Notes: a model not told the origin generated them from the sequence alone. 16,181 bases of DNA from SAR202 cluster bacterium (GCA_009392775.1 VFFT01000042.1:1-16181), one strand, 5' to 3'; numbered from the stretch's first letter, positions 1 through 6,517 are shown. Numbers and translations are program-made.

Positions 1-944
1 ATTCCGAAGAAGCAGCATTGGATGATGTGCTTAATTTATCTAGGGCTATGACATATAAGTCCTCTATTGCCGATATCTCTCTCGGCGGTGGTAAAGCCGT
101 GATAATAGCTGATCCACAAGTTAAAAAGAATGAGGCTTTTTTAAGATCGTTTGGTCAGTTTGTAGATACGCTCCATGGTCGTTACTTGACCACCGCTGAC
201 GTTGGAACGAATACTGATGATCTTATTTGCATTAATCAGGAAACGAAACATGTTGTCGGGTTGCCTCTGAGTCAGGGTGGTAGTGGCGATACTTCTATAA
301 TGACTGGGCTAGGTGTTTATATGGGTATGAAAGCTTGTGCCCAGGCGTCATGGGGCTCGGATTCTCTTGAAGGTAAAACGATTGCCATGCAGGGGTTTGG
401 AAAAGTGGCATACAATACGGCGCTGTTGCTGCTTAAAGAAAATGCCCATATCGTTGCAACTGACATATCATCTGCTGCTATAAACAAAGCTGAAGAACTA
501 GGAATACGTACGGTTCCTACTGAAGAAATCTATGGAGTGAATTGCGATATTTTTTCGCCTAATGCTTTAGGTGGAGTCCTTAATACTGAAACTATAGAGC
601 TTCTTAATTGCGAGATAATAGCAGGTGGAGCTAATAATCAACTGTTGAATGAATTCATATCAGAATGTCTGTATAAAAAGAGCATTTTGTATGCACCGGA
701 TTATGTTATAAATGCAGGTGGAATCATTAATGCGTCCTGCGAGATTGGTGCTTCTTACAGTTCAGAAAGATCCCGCGAAAAAACTGAGAAAATCTACGAT
801 ATTATGACTGATATTATTAACGTTGCTAATAAGGAAGAGATTACGACCTCTAAAGCAGCGGATACGTTAGCAGAAAACAGGATAAACTCAGTTAAATCAG
901 TCAAACGAATCTATCGTGGCGAGAGTCAGCCTACAGATAGATGA
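1..944 (+). CDS. Leucine/phenylalanine/valine dehydrogenase, 5'-truncated by window edge
   Basis: This enzyme carries out NAD-dependent oxidative deamination of a branched-chain or aromatic amino acid to its 2-oxo acid in the cytosol. The frame is open from base 3, so the true start lies upstream; roughly 50 residues are probably missing against a usual length of about 360. The substrate domain shows the MTYK lysine (codon 57-59) and the GGGK lysine (codon 93-95), which match the two active-site lysines of LeuDH/PheDH. TADVGT carries the conserved Asp. The NAD-binding Rossmann turn is GFGKVA, and CDIFSPNALGG is a hallmark of the LeuDH/PheDH/ValDH branch rather than hexameric glutamate dehydrogenase. 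The stop overlaps the 3' end of the convergent hydratase gene by 19 bases. The exact amino-acid preference cannot be read from sequence; leucine or valine is my best guess. Confidence 0.93.
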   Translation, partial: SEEAALDDVLNLSRAMTYKSSIADISLGGGKAVIIADPQVKKNEAFLRSFGQFVDTLHGRYLTTADVGTNTDDLICINQETKHVVGLPLSQGGSGDTSIMTGLGVYMGMKACAQASWGSDSLEGKTIAMQGFGKVAYNTALLLLKENAHIVATDISSAAINKAEELGIRTVPTEEIYGVNCDIFSPNALGGVLNTETIELLNCEIIAGGANNQLLNEFISECLYKKSILYAPDYVINAGGIINASCEIGASYSSERSREKTEKIYDIMTDIINVANKEEITTSKAADTLAENRINSVKSVKRIYRGESQPTDR

Positions 945-1720
945 GCTTCCCCAAGGTTTGTTATTGTTATAGTAGCACTGTCATCTTTTGATAAGTACTT
1001 TGGCGTGACAATACTTCCTGTAATTATCACAGAACTCGCTGTTATCGTTTTATTTTCGGCTGAAAATTTATTAGCTAACCATACTAATGGCGCAAATGGG
1101 TGTCCCATTATATCGGCACCAGTGCCATGTCCCACTGACTCACCGTTTATAAACATTTCACCACGCGCTCTCTGCAGGTCCAGATTTTGCCAATCATAAA
1201 TGGCGTCACCCAGTATTACCCCTGCATTAGATATGTTTGTAGATATGGCTGTGAGAGCTCTCTCCATACCTTGTAGGTCAGGTGTCCGGAAGTCGACTAC
1301 TTCAAATGCAGGCATAATGCATTCAATAGAACCACCGACTGAGTCAATAGTATGAGGTGATGCAGCTGGTGTGATATCGCTTCCCAGAATAACAGCTATT
1401 TCACATTCTATCCCGAGTTTTATGTAATCGGTATGATTTAAGACTGCTGGAGATTGGTACACCGTGGACCCTAGTATGATTCCTGCGCAGGGTTCTGTAA
1501 GCCCTGCACGCTCTTGCATAGTGTTTGTAGTGTATGCGAGTTTGTGTCCAACAGGTTGACCATATGTTTGTGAGAGTAAAGAGAGATATTCGTGTTGAAT
1601 GGAATAAGCTTCTTCTATAGATTCAGGATGTATATGTTTAGGAAGAGGTTCCATTTCCTTGTTAGCGTTGTATTGATCAAATAAAAACTTGCCCGCTGTA
1701 ACAAAGTTGTCTGTATTCAT
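926..1720 (-). CDS. 2-keto-4-pentenoate hydratase / FAH-family hydratase or decarboxylase
   Basis: This 264-residue protein belongs to the fumarylacetoacetate-hydrolase fold, MhpD/HpaH branch. That branch uses Mg2+ to hydrate or decarboxylate 2-oxo-alkenoic acids from aromatic meta-cleavage. The metal-ligand pattern is present: E105 and E107 in GIECEIAVIL and E140 in AFEVVDFR. GHK (K60) sits where the family keeps an active-site lysine. Length is normal for MhpD (about 260-270). The ATG at 1718-1720 is preceded by only a weak purine stretch. No other meta-cleavage gene is adjacent, so the substrate is unknown. The gene overlaps the convergent amino-acid dehydrogenase at its 3' end and follows the terminator of the CDGSH gene, so it is probably transcribed on its own. 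Alternatives are 2-oxo-hept-3-ene-1,7-dioate hydratase or 4-oxalocrotonate decarboxylase. Confidence 0.87.
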   Translation of the reverse strand: MNTDNFVTAGKFLFDQYNANKEMEPLPKHIHPESIEEAYSIQHEYLSLLSQTYGQPVGHKLAYTTNTMQERAGLTEPCAGIILGSTVYQSPAVLNHTDYIKLGIECEIAVILGSDITPAASPHTIDSVGGSIECIMPAFEVVDFRTPDLQGMERALTAISTNISNAGVILGDAIYDWQNLDLQRARGEMFINGESVGHGTGADIMGHPFAPLVWLANKFSAENKTITASSVIITGSIVTPKYLSKDDSATITITNLGEAHLSVG

Positions 1721-1741
1721 TGGTCTTTTGTTCTCTACACG

Positions 1742-1782
1742 TAAAAAATTAGTGAGGCTGTGTACTATTGCACAAGCCTCAC
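1742..1782 (-). terminator. Rho-independent terminator after the CDGSH gene
   Basis: On the minus strand a stem of GTGAGGCT paired with AGCCTCAC (extended by GTG/CAC with one bulge, positions 1752-1782) is followed at once by a run of six T (AATTTTTTAC, 1741-1750). It lies 29 bases past the stop of the CDGSH gene and just before the hydratase ATG. This is the cleanest intrinsic terminator in the window and it separates the two minus-strand genes. Confidence 0.8.
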
Positions 1783-1810
1783 AGTGTGGACAACTAAAAT
1801 CTAGTAATAT

Positions 1811-2017
1811 CTAGTGAGCTTCGCTCGGGGCGTCAAACTCTATAGAACGGTGTGCACTGTCGCAAAACGGTTTGTTTTCGGATGCCCCGCACCGGCACAG
1901 TGAAACCCACTGACCTTCGGGTATGTTGTAGGCCTTTCCATCTTGGTCGACGATGTCTATGGGTCCAGTTACTCGGCATGGCCCATTTGCACGTACCTCT
2001 ATCTTAACGTCTGCCAT
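1811..2017 (-). CDS. CDGSH-type iron-sulfur domain protein
   Basis: This small (68 residues) single-domain protein binds a [2Fe-2S] cluster through three Cys and one His. The signature LCRCGASENKPFCDSAH fits C-x-C-x2-S-x3-P-x-C-D-x-A-H; the second half reads CDSAH rather than the textbook CDGSH, a tolerated variant. Family members are redox or Fe-S transfer proteins; the bacterial role is mostly undefined. The start is the ATG at 2015-2017 because GGGAGG lies five bases before it. The longer in-frame ATG at 2074 would add 19 residues with no family match and lies upstream of the predicted transcription start near 2055. The gene appears monocistronic, with its own promoter and terminator. Confidence 0.9.
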   Translation of the reverse strand: MADVKIEVRANGPCRVTGPIDIVDQDGKAYNIPEGQWVSLCRCGASENKPFCDSAHRSIEFDAPSEAH

Positions 2018-2061
2018 TTTTCCTCCCAGAATTGTAGCTGCGTAATCCTTGACCATGGGTA

Positions 2062-2090
2062 GTCTTACATTCATGTAATGTTCATGTCAA
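2062..2090 (-). promoter_or_regulatory. Sigma-70-like promoter of the CDGSH gene with overlapping palindrome
   Basis: On the minus strand a perfect -35 box TTGACA (2085-2090) is followed after 17 bases by TAAGAC (2062-2067), a weak -10. Transcription would start near 2055, about 38 bases before the ATG at 2017. A palindrome TTACAT-TC-ATGTAA (2065-2078) lies between and partly over the boxes and could be an operator. The weak -10 box leaves this uncertain. Confidence 0.45.
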
Positions 2091-2169
2091 GAAATTTTAT
2101 TCTTGATATGTAGAGGGATATTATTTATTGTTTCCTATCACAGAAGAACTTGTTTAGTTGAATAATTTG

Positions 2170-2199
2170 TTGACGCAAACATTGGTAATAAGGTAAATT
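2170..2199 (+). promoter_or_regulatory. Possible promoter of the fmdB-like gene
   Basis: TTGACG (2170-2175) is followed after 18 bases by TAAATT (2194-2199). The start point would fall about 20-25 bases before the ATG at 2229, leaving room for the GGGAG ribosome site. The -10 match is only four of six, so this is a weak call. Confidence 0.33.
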
Positions 2200-2228
2200 C
2201 GGTCACATAGAAGATTATGGGAGTTATT

Positions 2229-2459
2229 ATGCCTCTCTATGAATATCAGTGTACGCAATGTGACCATAGTTTTGAAAAGCTGCAGTCTATGAGTTCTACC
2301 GGCGCGGACTGTCCCAATTGCGAACAGCCTGCTAAAAGGTCGCTTTCCGTGTTCGCGGCTGTGTCTAAAGGTTCTTCTAATGGGACTGATTTTTCGCCCA
2401 TGCCTCCTATGGGGGGCGGTGGATGTTGCGGCGGGGGCTGCTGTGGCCCTAGTCACTAG
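2229..2459 (+). CDS. FmdB-type zinc-ribbon regulatory protein
   Basis: The 76-residue product starts MPLYEYQC, the near-invariant opening of the FmdB/CxxC_CxxC_SSSS family. It carries paired CxxC knuckles (CTQC and CPNC) that form one zinc ribbon. Members are small putative regulators; FmdB was named from the formamidase operon of Methylophilus, and the general function is unknown. A C-terminal tail of glycines and cysteine pairs (GGGGCCGGGCCGPSH) could bind additional metal. I chose the ATG at 2229 because the family begins there and GGGAG lies six bases upstream; the ATG at 2217 would add four unsupported residues. The stop overlaps the convergent membrane-protein gene by 11 bases. Confidence 0.9.
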   Translation: MPLYEYQCTQCDHSFEKLQSMSSTGADCPNCEQPAKRSLSVFAAVSKGSSNGTDFSPMPPMGGGGCCGGGCCGPSH

Positions 2460-3186
2460 ATATGTGGTCTTGCTTTCTAGTGTCCTTCAAACGAATGTAA
2501 ATTAATATTCCGGCAGAAAATGTCGACGTTATACCGGCAACGCAAATGGCGGTGATAGTTATTAGCAAAGTAGCATCCAGCCAGAATCCTGTGGGGAACA
2601 AAATTACTAGATAATCTTTTCTGGGATCTAGTTGCCACAGGTCATTAGAAAAGCTTATTTGATGGAACAGCAAGAATAGTGCTTCAAATTCTAGTATTGC
2701 TAGTAGGCCAAATAGACATATTATCCCGATAGTAGATAGGCTCCCGTAAAGGATTAATTTGGAGATCCTGGGGATTATATTACCGGCGATTATTCGGGCG
2801 ACCGTAAACAGGCAAATGTATACTAGCGCTGTGATGAATATCCAATAAGTACCCTTGACCAACGATTTAACATCTCGCATGTGGTGTATTTCGCGCTCAT
2901 TGAATAGGTCTTGGTTTTGACCGTATATCACAGCTTTTGTGTCGAGTAGCTCTTTATCGTTATTAAAGTACTTTTGGAGGTCTTTTGAGATATTGAGCAA
3001 TTCGCTACTGGATATGCCAGTTTTCTGAGATATGCTGTATTTTTCGAAGCCACGAGTGTATACAGAATCTGTATTAAAAGCGATCAGTACAGTTGCACTA
3101 ACAATAATTACAGGTATGCATATCACGAAGCATATTGCTAGGAGTTTATATAACTTATCGGATAGTGCTACATGTCGTTGGAACAT
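2449..3186 (-). CDS. DUF1461/TIGR01906 integral membrane protein, Lit-like
   Basis: This is a 245-residue protein with one N-terminal membrane helix (about 13-35), a long extracytoplasmic stretch (about 36-108), and three more helices (about 112-133, 143-172 and 195-232). The extracytoplasmic part holds YTRGFEKYSI, SSELLNIS and NEREIHHMRDVKSLV. A later stretch reads FHQISFSNDLWQLDP with a downstream LFP. These are features I recognise from DUF1461/TIGR01906. From established work, that family includes Lit, the lipoprotein intramolecular transacylase that moves an acyl chain from the lipid glycerol to the N-terminal cysteine in some Bacillota. Whether this protein does the same is inference. 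The start ATG (3184-3186) has no clear ribosome site. It is divergent from mazG across a 63-base gap and convergent with the fmdB-like gene. Confidence 0.75.
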   Translation of the reverse strand: MFQRHVALSDKLYKLLAICFVICIPVIIVSATVLIAFNTDSVYTRGFEKYSISQKTGISSSELLNISKDLQKYFNNDKELLDTKAVIYGQNQDLFNEREIHHMRDVKSLVKGTYWIFITALVYICLFTVARIIAGNIIPRISKLILYGSLSTIGIICLFGLLAILEFEALFLLFHQISFSNDLWQLDPRKDYLVILFPTGFWLDATLLITITAICVAGITSTFSAGILIYIRLKDTRKQDHISSD

Positions 3187-3187
3187 T

Positions 3188-3205
3188 ATGCTAGTACGTT
3201 AGCAT
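3188..3205. repeat. Inverted repeat between the DUF1461 gene and mazG
   Basis: ATGCTA (3188-3193) and TAGCAT (3200-3205) are perfect inverse arms around a six-base centre GTACGT. The element begins two bases before the minus-strand start codon and lies ten bases upstream of the mazG -35 box. It could be an operator serving both divergent genes; the arms are short enough to be chance. Confidence 0.35.
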
Positions 3206-3214
3206 CAGCGCTTC

Positions 3215-3243
3215 TTGTTAGGCAACTGTTATGACCATATAAT
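3215..3243 (+). promoter_or_regulatory. Strong mazG promoter that predicts a leaderless transcript
   Basis: TTGTTA (3215-3220), an exact 17-base spacer and a perfect TATAAT (3238-3243) make this one of the best promoters in the window. The usual start point, seven bases past the -10 box, is position 3250, the A of the mazG ATG. No Shine-Dalgarno sequence precedes that ATG, which agrees with leaderless translation. Confidence 0.65.
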
Positions 3244-3249
3244 TTGCTG

Positions 3250-4056
3250 ATGGAAAATAATAGATTGCCTGATGGTAACATCGATAGCTTTGATTTGTTG
3301 ATTCAAATAGTTAAACAATTACGTCGTCCTGGGGGATGTCCTTGGGATAGAGAACAAACTCACGCTAGTTTGAAGCGGAATTTACTAGAAGAATCATATG
3401 AGGTTATCGATGCAATCGATAGTGAAGACTCCTCTTCCTTAGTAGAAGAACTGGGAGACTTGCTAGTTCAGATTATTTTTCACTCCGATATTGGTCAAGA
3501 GTCAGGCTCTTTTAATATATCTGATGTGATTCGAACGATTAACGAAAAAATGATTAGACGGCATCCCCATGTATTTGCTGATGTTGAGGTCTCTGATGCA
3601 GCTGAGGTCGAAAAAAACTGGGATAATATCAAGGCTCAAGAACGTCAGAAATCTTCACAATCAAAATCTACCTTGGATGGCATACCTGCTGGTTTACCAT
3701 CCTTGTCTGCTGCACAGTTAATTCAGGAGAGAGTTGTTCGTGCTGGCTTTGACTGGGAGGATGTATCCGACGTTCTGGACAAAATAAGTGAAGAGATATC
3801 TGAATTTAAAGAAGCAGTTACTGATGCTGAGAAACTCCATGAGATAGGGGATATTTTATTTTCAGTAGTAAATTTATCTCGATGGTACGGTATTTATGCA
3901 GAGGAGGCTTTAAGAAGTACCAACAAACGATTTAGGGACCGATACGTCGGTATGGAAGATATTGCTGAAAGCCGGGGAATGGACTTCAATAAGTTAGACC
4001 TAAAGGATAAAGAATCACTGTGGCAGGAGGTGAAAAGAAAGGAAACTCTTCCTTGA
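3250..4056 (+). CDS. mazG: Nucleoside triphosphate pyrophosphohydrolase MazG
   Basis: MazG hydrolyses (d)NTPs to the monophosphate and pyrophosphate, cleaning the nucleotide pool of non-canonical nucleotides. The 268-residue product has the full two-domain form. The N-terminal domain shows RRPGGCPWDREQTHASL and the Mg2+-binding E47-E48-x2-E51 with E66-E67-x2-D70. It is followed by RRHPHVF and a NWDNIKAQE stretch. The second domain carries E181-E182-x2-E185 and EIGD (E198, D201), the catalytically active set in the E. coli enzyme. Length matches the family (about 260-270). The ATG at 3250 is preferred over the TTG at 3244 because the TATAAT box ends at 3243, so an earlier start would not be transcribed. 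Confidence 0.96.
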   Translation: MENNRLPDGNIDSFDLLIQIVKQLRRPGGCPWDREQTHASLKRNLLEESYEVIDAIDSEDSSSLVEELGDLLVQIIFHSDIGQESGSFNISDVIRTINEKMIRRHPHVFADVEVSDAAEVEKNWDNIKAQERQKSSQSKSTLDGIPAGLPSLSAAQLIQERVVRAGFDWEDVSDVLDKISEEISEFKEAVTDAEKLHEIGDILFSVVNLSRWYGIYAEEALRSTNKRFRDRYVGMEDIAESRGMDFNKLDLKDKESLWQEVKRKETLP

Positions 4057-4065
4057 CTTGTAGGT

Positions 4066-4227
4066 TTATTTTCCGTGGCACCTCTTATATTTACTTCCAC
4101 TACCACACGGGCACTTCTCATTTCTTCCGATTTTGCGATTTTCTGTACGATTAATCAGTTTTTTTTCTTCACAAGGGACGCACGTACAGGCGGGTGGATG
4201 GTCCGATATCCAATTAGATCTTACCAA
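4066..4227 (-). CDS. Small SEC-C zinc-finger protein
   Basis: This 53-residue reading frame is easily overlooked because it starts with TTG. It ends in [13 protein letters not shown] followed by GK and a stop. That is a complete SEC-C motif (zinc ligands C39, C41, C50, H51), the metal-binding tail also found at the C-terminus of SecA. Upstream, [14 protein letters not shown] adds three more cysteines (C14, C16, C19). An in-frame TGA at 4237-4239 closes the frame upstream. The only start between is TTG at 4225-4227, preceded by AGAGGA at a five-base spacing. It follows the LLM gene on the same strand after 137 bases. Free-standing SEC-C proteins are common; their partners are usually unknown. 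It is not a SecA remnant, since no SecA-like sequence precedes it. Function unassigned. Confidence 0.78.
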   Translation of the reverse strand: MVRSNWISDHPPACTCVPCEEKKLINRTENRKIGRNEKCPCGSGSKYKRCHGK

Positions 4228-4311
4228 TATTTCCTCTCAGTCAATGGACTCTCAAATGTCGCCGGTACGTAATTCAGAGACCTAGTATTTGTAGGCTTGT
4301 CTAGTAGATAT

Positions 4312-4352
4312 GGCGATCGATAATATAAGCTAATTCTGGTCTACCGATCGCC
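4312..4352. repeat. Inverted repeat downstream of the LLM gene
   Basis: GGCGATCG (4312-4319) and CGATCGCC (4345-4352) are perfect eight-base inverse arms around a 25-base loop. The element lies just past the stop of the LLM oxidoreductase and before the SEC-C gene. There is no T tract on either side, so it is at best a weak terminator or an RNA-processing hairpin. Apart from this I see nothing in 4228-4364. Confidence 0.4.
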
Positions 4353-4364
4353 GTGTCCATATAT

Positions 4365-5483
4365 TTATTTGAAGGCTGGGATAACTTTTTCACTTATACA
4401 CTTAATAGTATTCATGCATACTTCTCGGGGGACAGATGACGTCCAGTTTATTTCAAACATTATCTCATCTGTGGTGAAGGCCTCTTTGAACATGTGAATT
4501 TTTTCGACTACTTCTTCCGGAGTGCCAAAAAGATTTACCTCTTCAGTAGTATCAGGGCTTGCCGCTCCCGCATCCGTACTTCCGATTCCTTGTCTCCCAG
4601 CGTAATATGCCCTTGCTAGCTCCATGAGCTTTTCAGTGTGTCGGGTTGCTTCTGCGCGTGTTTCGGCTACTAATGTAGGAACTCTTACCACTGTAGTAGG
4701 ATCTCCCGGGTGTCCGGCGTCTTTCCACGCTTTTCTATAATTTTTTACATCTTCCCGTAGGACAGAGTGTCCTCTTAAGTTGTGGGGGGAGCTGCCCGCT
4801 CCTATGGCTATTCTGTATCCATGTGTCCCCATGGGTACAAAACTTTCTTGGCTATCAACAGGAAGTAGCATTGCGGGATATGGCTTCTGATACGGCTTTG
4901 GTATACCTAGATATGGTTCGTAGAATGCTGGATAGTTATAATATTTGCCTTCAAAGCCGGAAAAATGTTCTTCTGTCCAGAGTTGCTTCATTACTTCTAG
5001 AAACTCAAAGAAGTACTCTCGTCTTTCATCAGATCCTCTGGACCGAGCCCCTGCTCCATATATGAATCGGCCTTCGCTTACCTGATCCACTATGGAGACC
5101 TGCTCTGCTATCTGAAAAGGATCATCTAACATTAAATTATCAAATGCATATCTTTCGTGGGGTAGTGCAGTCTGCCTTAATTCTTCTCCAGGTAGTTTCA
5201 TCAACGGTCTATGGATTGATGTGCCAATTTTGATATTCTTGGTACGTTGGGCCAGTATCCCTGCTAGCATAAGGCACTGAGGATCCATACTGGCTTGGGT
5301 CGAGAAGTGACCTCCTCCCAGCCAGACATAATCCCAGCCAGCTGATTCTATAGCGTCAATTTGGGCGAAGTTGGCTTCGTAGGCCTCTGTTTGCAGGAGT
5401 TTCCCTCCTTTGTACTCAGGGTCCCAGGGAACTTTATCTCCTTCGTATACGGCGTTCCAGGTGTCGAAAAGTCCGAAATCCAT
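4365..5483 (-). CDS. LLM-class (luciferase-like) flavin-dependent oxidoreductase
   Basis: This 372-residue member of the bacterial luciferase superfamily (FMNH2- or F420-dependent TIM barrel) is inferred to be a monooxygenase on a small organic substrate. Supporting stretches are the N-terminal strand MDFGLFDTW, the AGWDYVWLGGGHFS segment where the family usually has its EHH region, the KIGTSIHRPL strand, DPFQIAEQVSIVDQVSEGRFIYGAGAR (the classic flavin-phosphate region) and GTPEEVVEKI near the C-terminus. The ATG at 5481-5483 is supported by GGGAGG seven bases upstream. It lies 64 bases after the interrupted substrate-binding gene on the same strand, probably one transcript. The pairing resembles SsuA with SsuD, but the substrate cannot be told. 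SAR202 bacteria are reported to carry many such paralogues. Confidence 0.9.
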   Translation of the reverse strand: MDFGLFDTWNAVYEGDKVPWDPEYKGGKLLQTEAYEANFAQIDAIESAGWDYVWLGGGHFSTQASMDPQCLMLAGILAQRTKNIKIGTSIHRPLMKLPGEELRQTALPHERYAFDNLMLDDPFQIAEQVSIVDQVSEGRFIYGAGARSRGSDERREYFFEFLEVMKQLWTEEHFSGFEGKYYNYPAFYEPYLGIPKPYQKPYPAMLLPVDSQESFVPMGTHGYRIAIGAGSSPHNLRGHSVLREDVKNYRKAWKDAGHPGDPTTVVRVPTLVAETRAEATRHTEKLMELARAYYAGRQGIGSTDAGAASPDTTEEVNLFGTPEEVVEKIHMFKEAFTTDEIMFEINWTSSVPREVCMNTIKCISEKVIPAFK

Positions 5484-5547
5484 AACTGCCTCCCATATTA
5501 GGTTTTTTTATGATCGTACTAATCCACAATGAGTAGTTTTAAGTTGT

Positions 5548-6465
5548 TTAATCGGAAGCGATAGATGCGGTTATTCTGTTTTCTACCAGATCTGTAGAAC
5601 ACGCTGTGCCGTTTAACAAACCCCATCTAGTCATCCAATTGTATGTATCTTCTACGATCTCATCACTATACGGTGTAGGTTTAATGTATCGTAGTCTGGG
5701 AAGATGGAAATCTTCTGGCGTTAGACCTCCGTACTTCTTTATAATATCAGCGATACGTGGGTCTTCAATCATATAATGCAAATACTTTCTTTTGTTTTCA
5801 TTCAGCATGTCAATTGCTTTTTCAACGGCTCTGTTTATGGCAGAAAATGTTTCTTGGTCCATGTCATCGCTGGCGTTTTCTGCACCTAGATAATGACCTT
5901 CACAAAGTGTTTTACATCCAAGTTTTTCAGCTAGGCTTATCCACGGTTCCATAACCAGTGCGGCATCTACTTCTCCGTTCCACATAGCTTCGAATCGGTT
6001 TTGCGGTGATCCGTAGTGAACCAGCTTGATTTTTTCAGATGGGATGTATCCTTCTAAAAGTCTTAAAGCTACGTAGTGTGATCCGGCGTGAAATTGTACA
6101 GCGATAGACTTGTTTCCTAGTGTTCCGGGGTAGTTGTGCTCTGAATCTGGGCGAGTAATCAGAGCTTGGCTTACCACGGCTGATCTTAATGCTATTACCT
6201 TTGCGCCCTGTTTGCTCTCATAGGCCCGACGGACCTGGCCCTCTTCTCAAGCCCGGTATATGGAGACTTTAGCTTCTTCAAATGCCGTATGTTGCAACAC
6301 TGGGTTAACCTCTTCCGGGTTTTCTGTATGTTCCACGTCTCCTGTAGGTAGTGTGCGCACAAACTCCATATCAATACCTTCGTCGGTAAATAGCCCATTG
6401 TCTTGTGCGATTAACCAAGGAAGGCTGAATACGGTTCCGCTAATTTCACTAACTACCTTTTTCAT
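5548..6465 (-). pseudogene. NMT1/THI5-like substrate-binding protein interrupted by one in-frame UGA
   Basis: Read through one TGA at 6247-6249 (codon 73), this frame gives 305 residues of a type-2 periplasmic-binding fold like SsuA/TauA/ThiY. It opens with SGTVFSLPWLIAQDNGLFTDEGIDMEF and continues with NKSIAVQFHAGSHYVALRLLEGYIP, then GEVDAALVMEPWISLAEKLG. Both sides of the TGA are in the same frame, and EEGQVRRAYESKQGAKV continues directly, so this is a single nonsense codon, not a frameshift. The rest looks intact. The ATG at 6463-6465 has GGAG seven bases upstream, and an in-frame TAA lies five codons earlier, so no signal peptide can be added. The protein would therefore be cytosolic unless re-annotated. 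The open pieces are 6247-6465 and a 3' piece (5548-6177 from a GTG). It could be a recent nonsense allele, a read error, readthrough or, less likely, selenocysteine. Confidence 0.8.
6247..6249 (-). other. In-frame UGA codon inside the substrate-binding gene
   Basis: TGA falls between YRA and EEGQVRRAYESKQG. TGA ends other genes here (hydratase 926-928, amino-acid dehydrogenase 942-944, mazG 4054-4056), and tryptophan is encoded by TGG, so a changed genetic code is excluded. Just downstream a five-pair hairpin (6237-6241 with 6222-6226, loop of ten bases containing GGTC) looks faintly like a bacterial SECIS. It sits closer to the codon (first loop G 12 bases away) than known elements. Confidence 0.9.
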
Positions 6466-6517
6466 AATATATTCTCCAGTACTTATGGGATTCCGAGTAT
6501 AGGATGAATTTCAGGAG

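Noticed and set aside
1005..1199. Plus-strand 64-codon frame within the hydratase gene
   Set aside because: It lies entirely opposite a well-supported coding frame, has no family resemblance and no ribosome site.
2154..2456. Minus-strand 100-codon frame opposite the fmdB-like gene
   Set aside because: The product is arginine/histidine-rich shadow sequence, while the plus strand encodes a textbook FmdB protein.
4075..4272. Plus-strand 65-codon frame in the gap after mazG
   Set aside because: It is antisense to the SEC-C gene, which has a clear zinc motif and ribosome site.
4823..5065. Plus-strand 80-codon frame inside the LLM gene
   Set aside because: It is an antisense shadow of a conserved flavoenzyme.
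6222..6246. A true bacterial SECIS element after the in-frame UGA
   Set aside because: The stem is only five pairs and the loop guanine is 12 bases from the codon, shorter than accepted spacing; kept only as a testable note.
6195..6398. Possible frameshift continuation of the substrate-binding gene in another minus-strand frame
   Set aside because: The homologous sequence continues in the original frame right after the TGA, so no frameshift is needed; this frame gives unrelated sequence.
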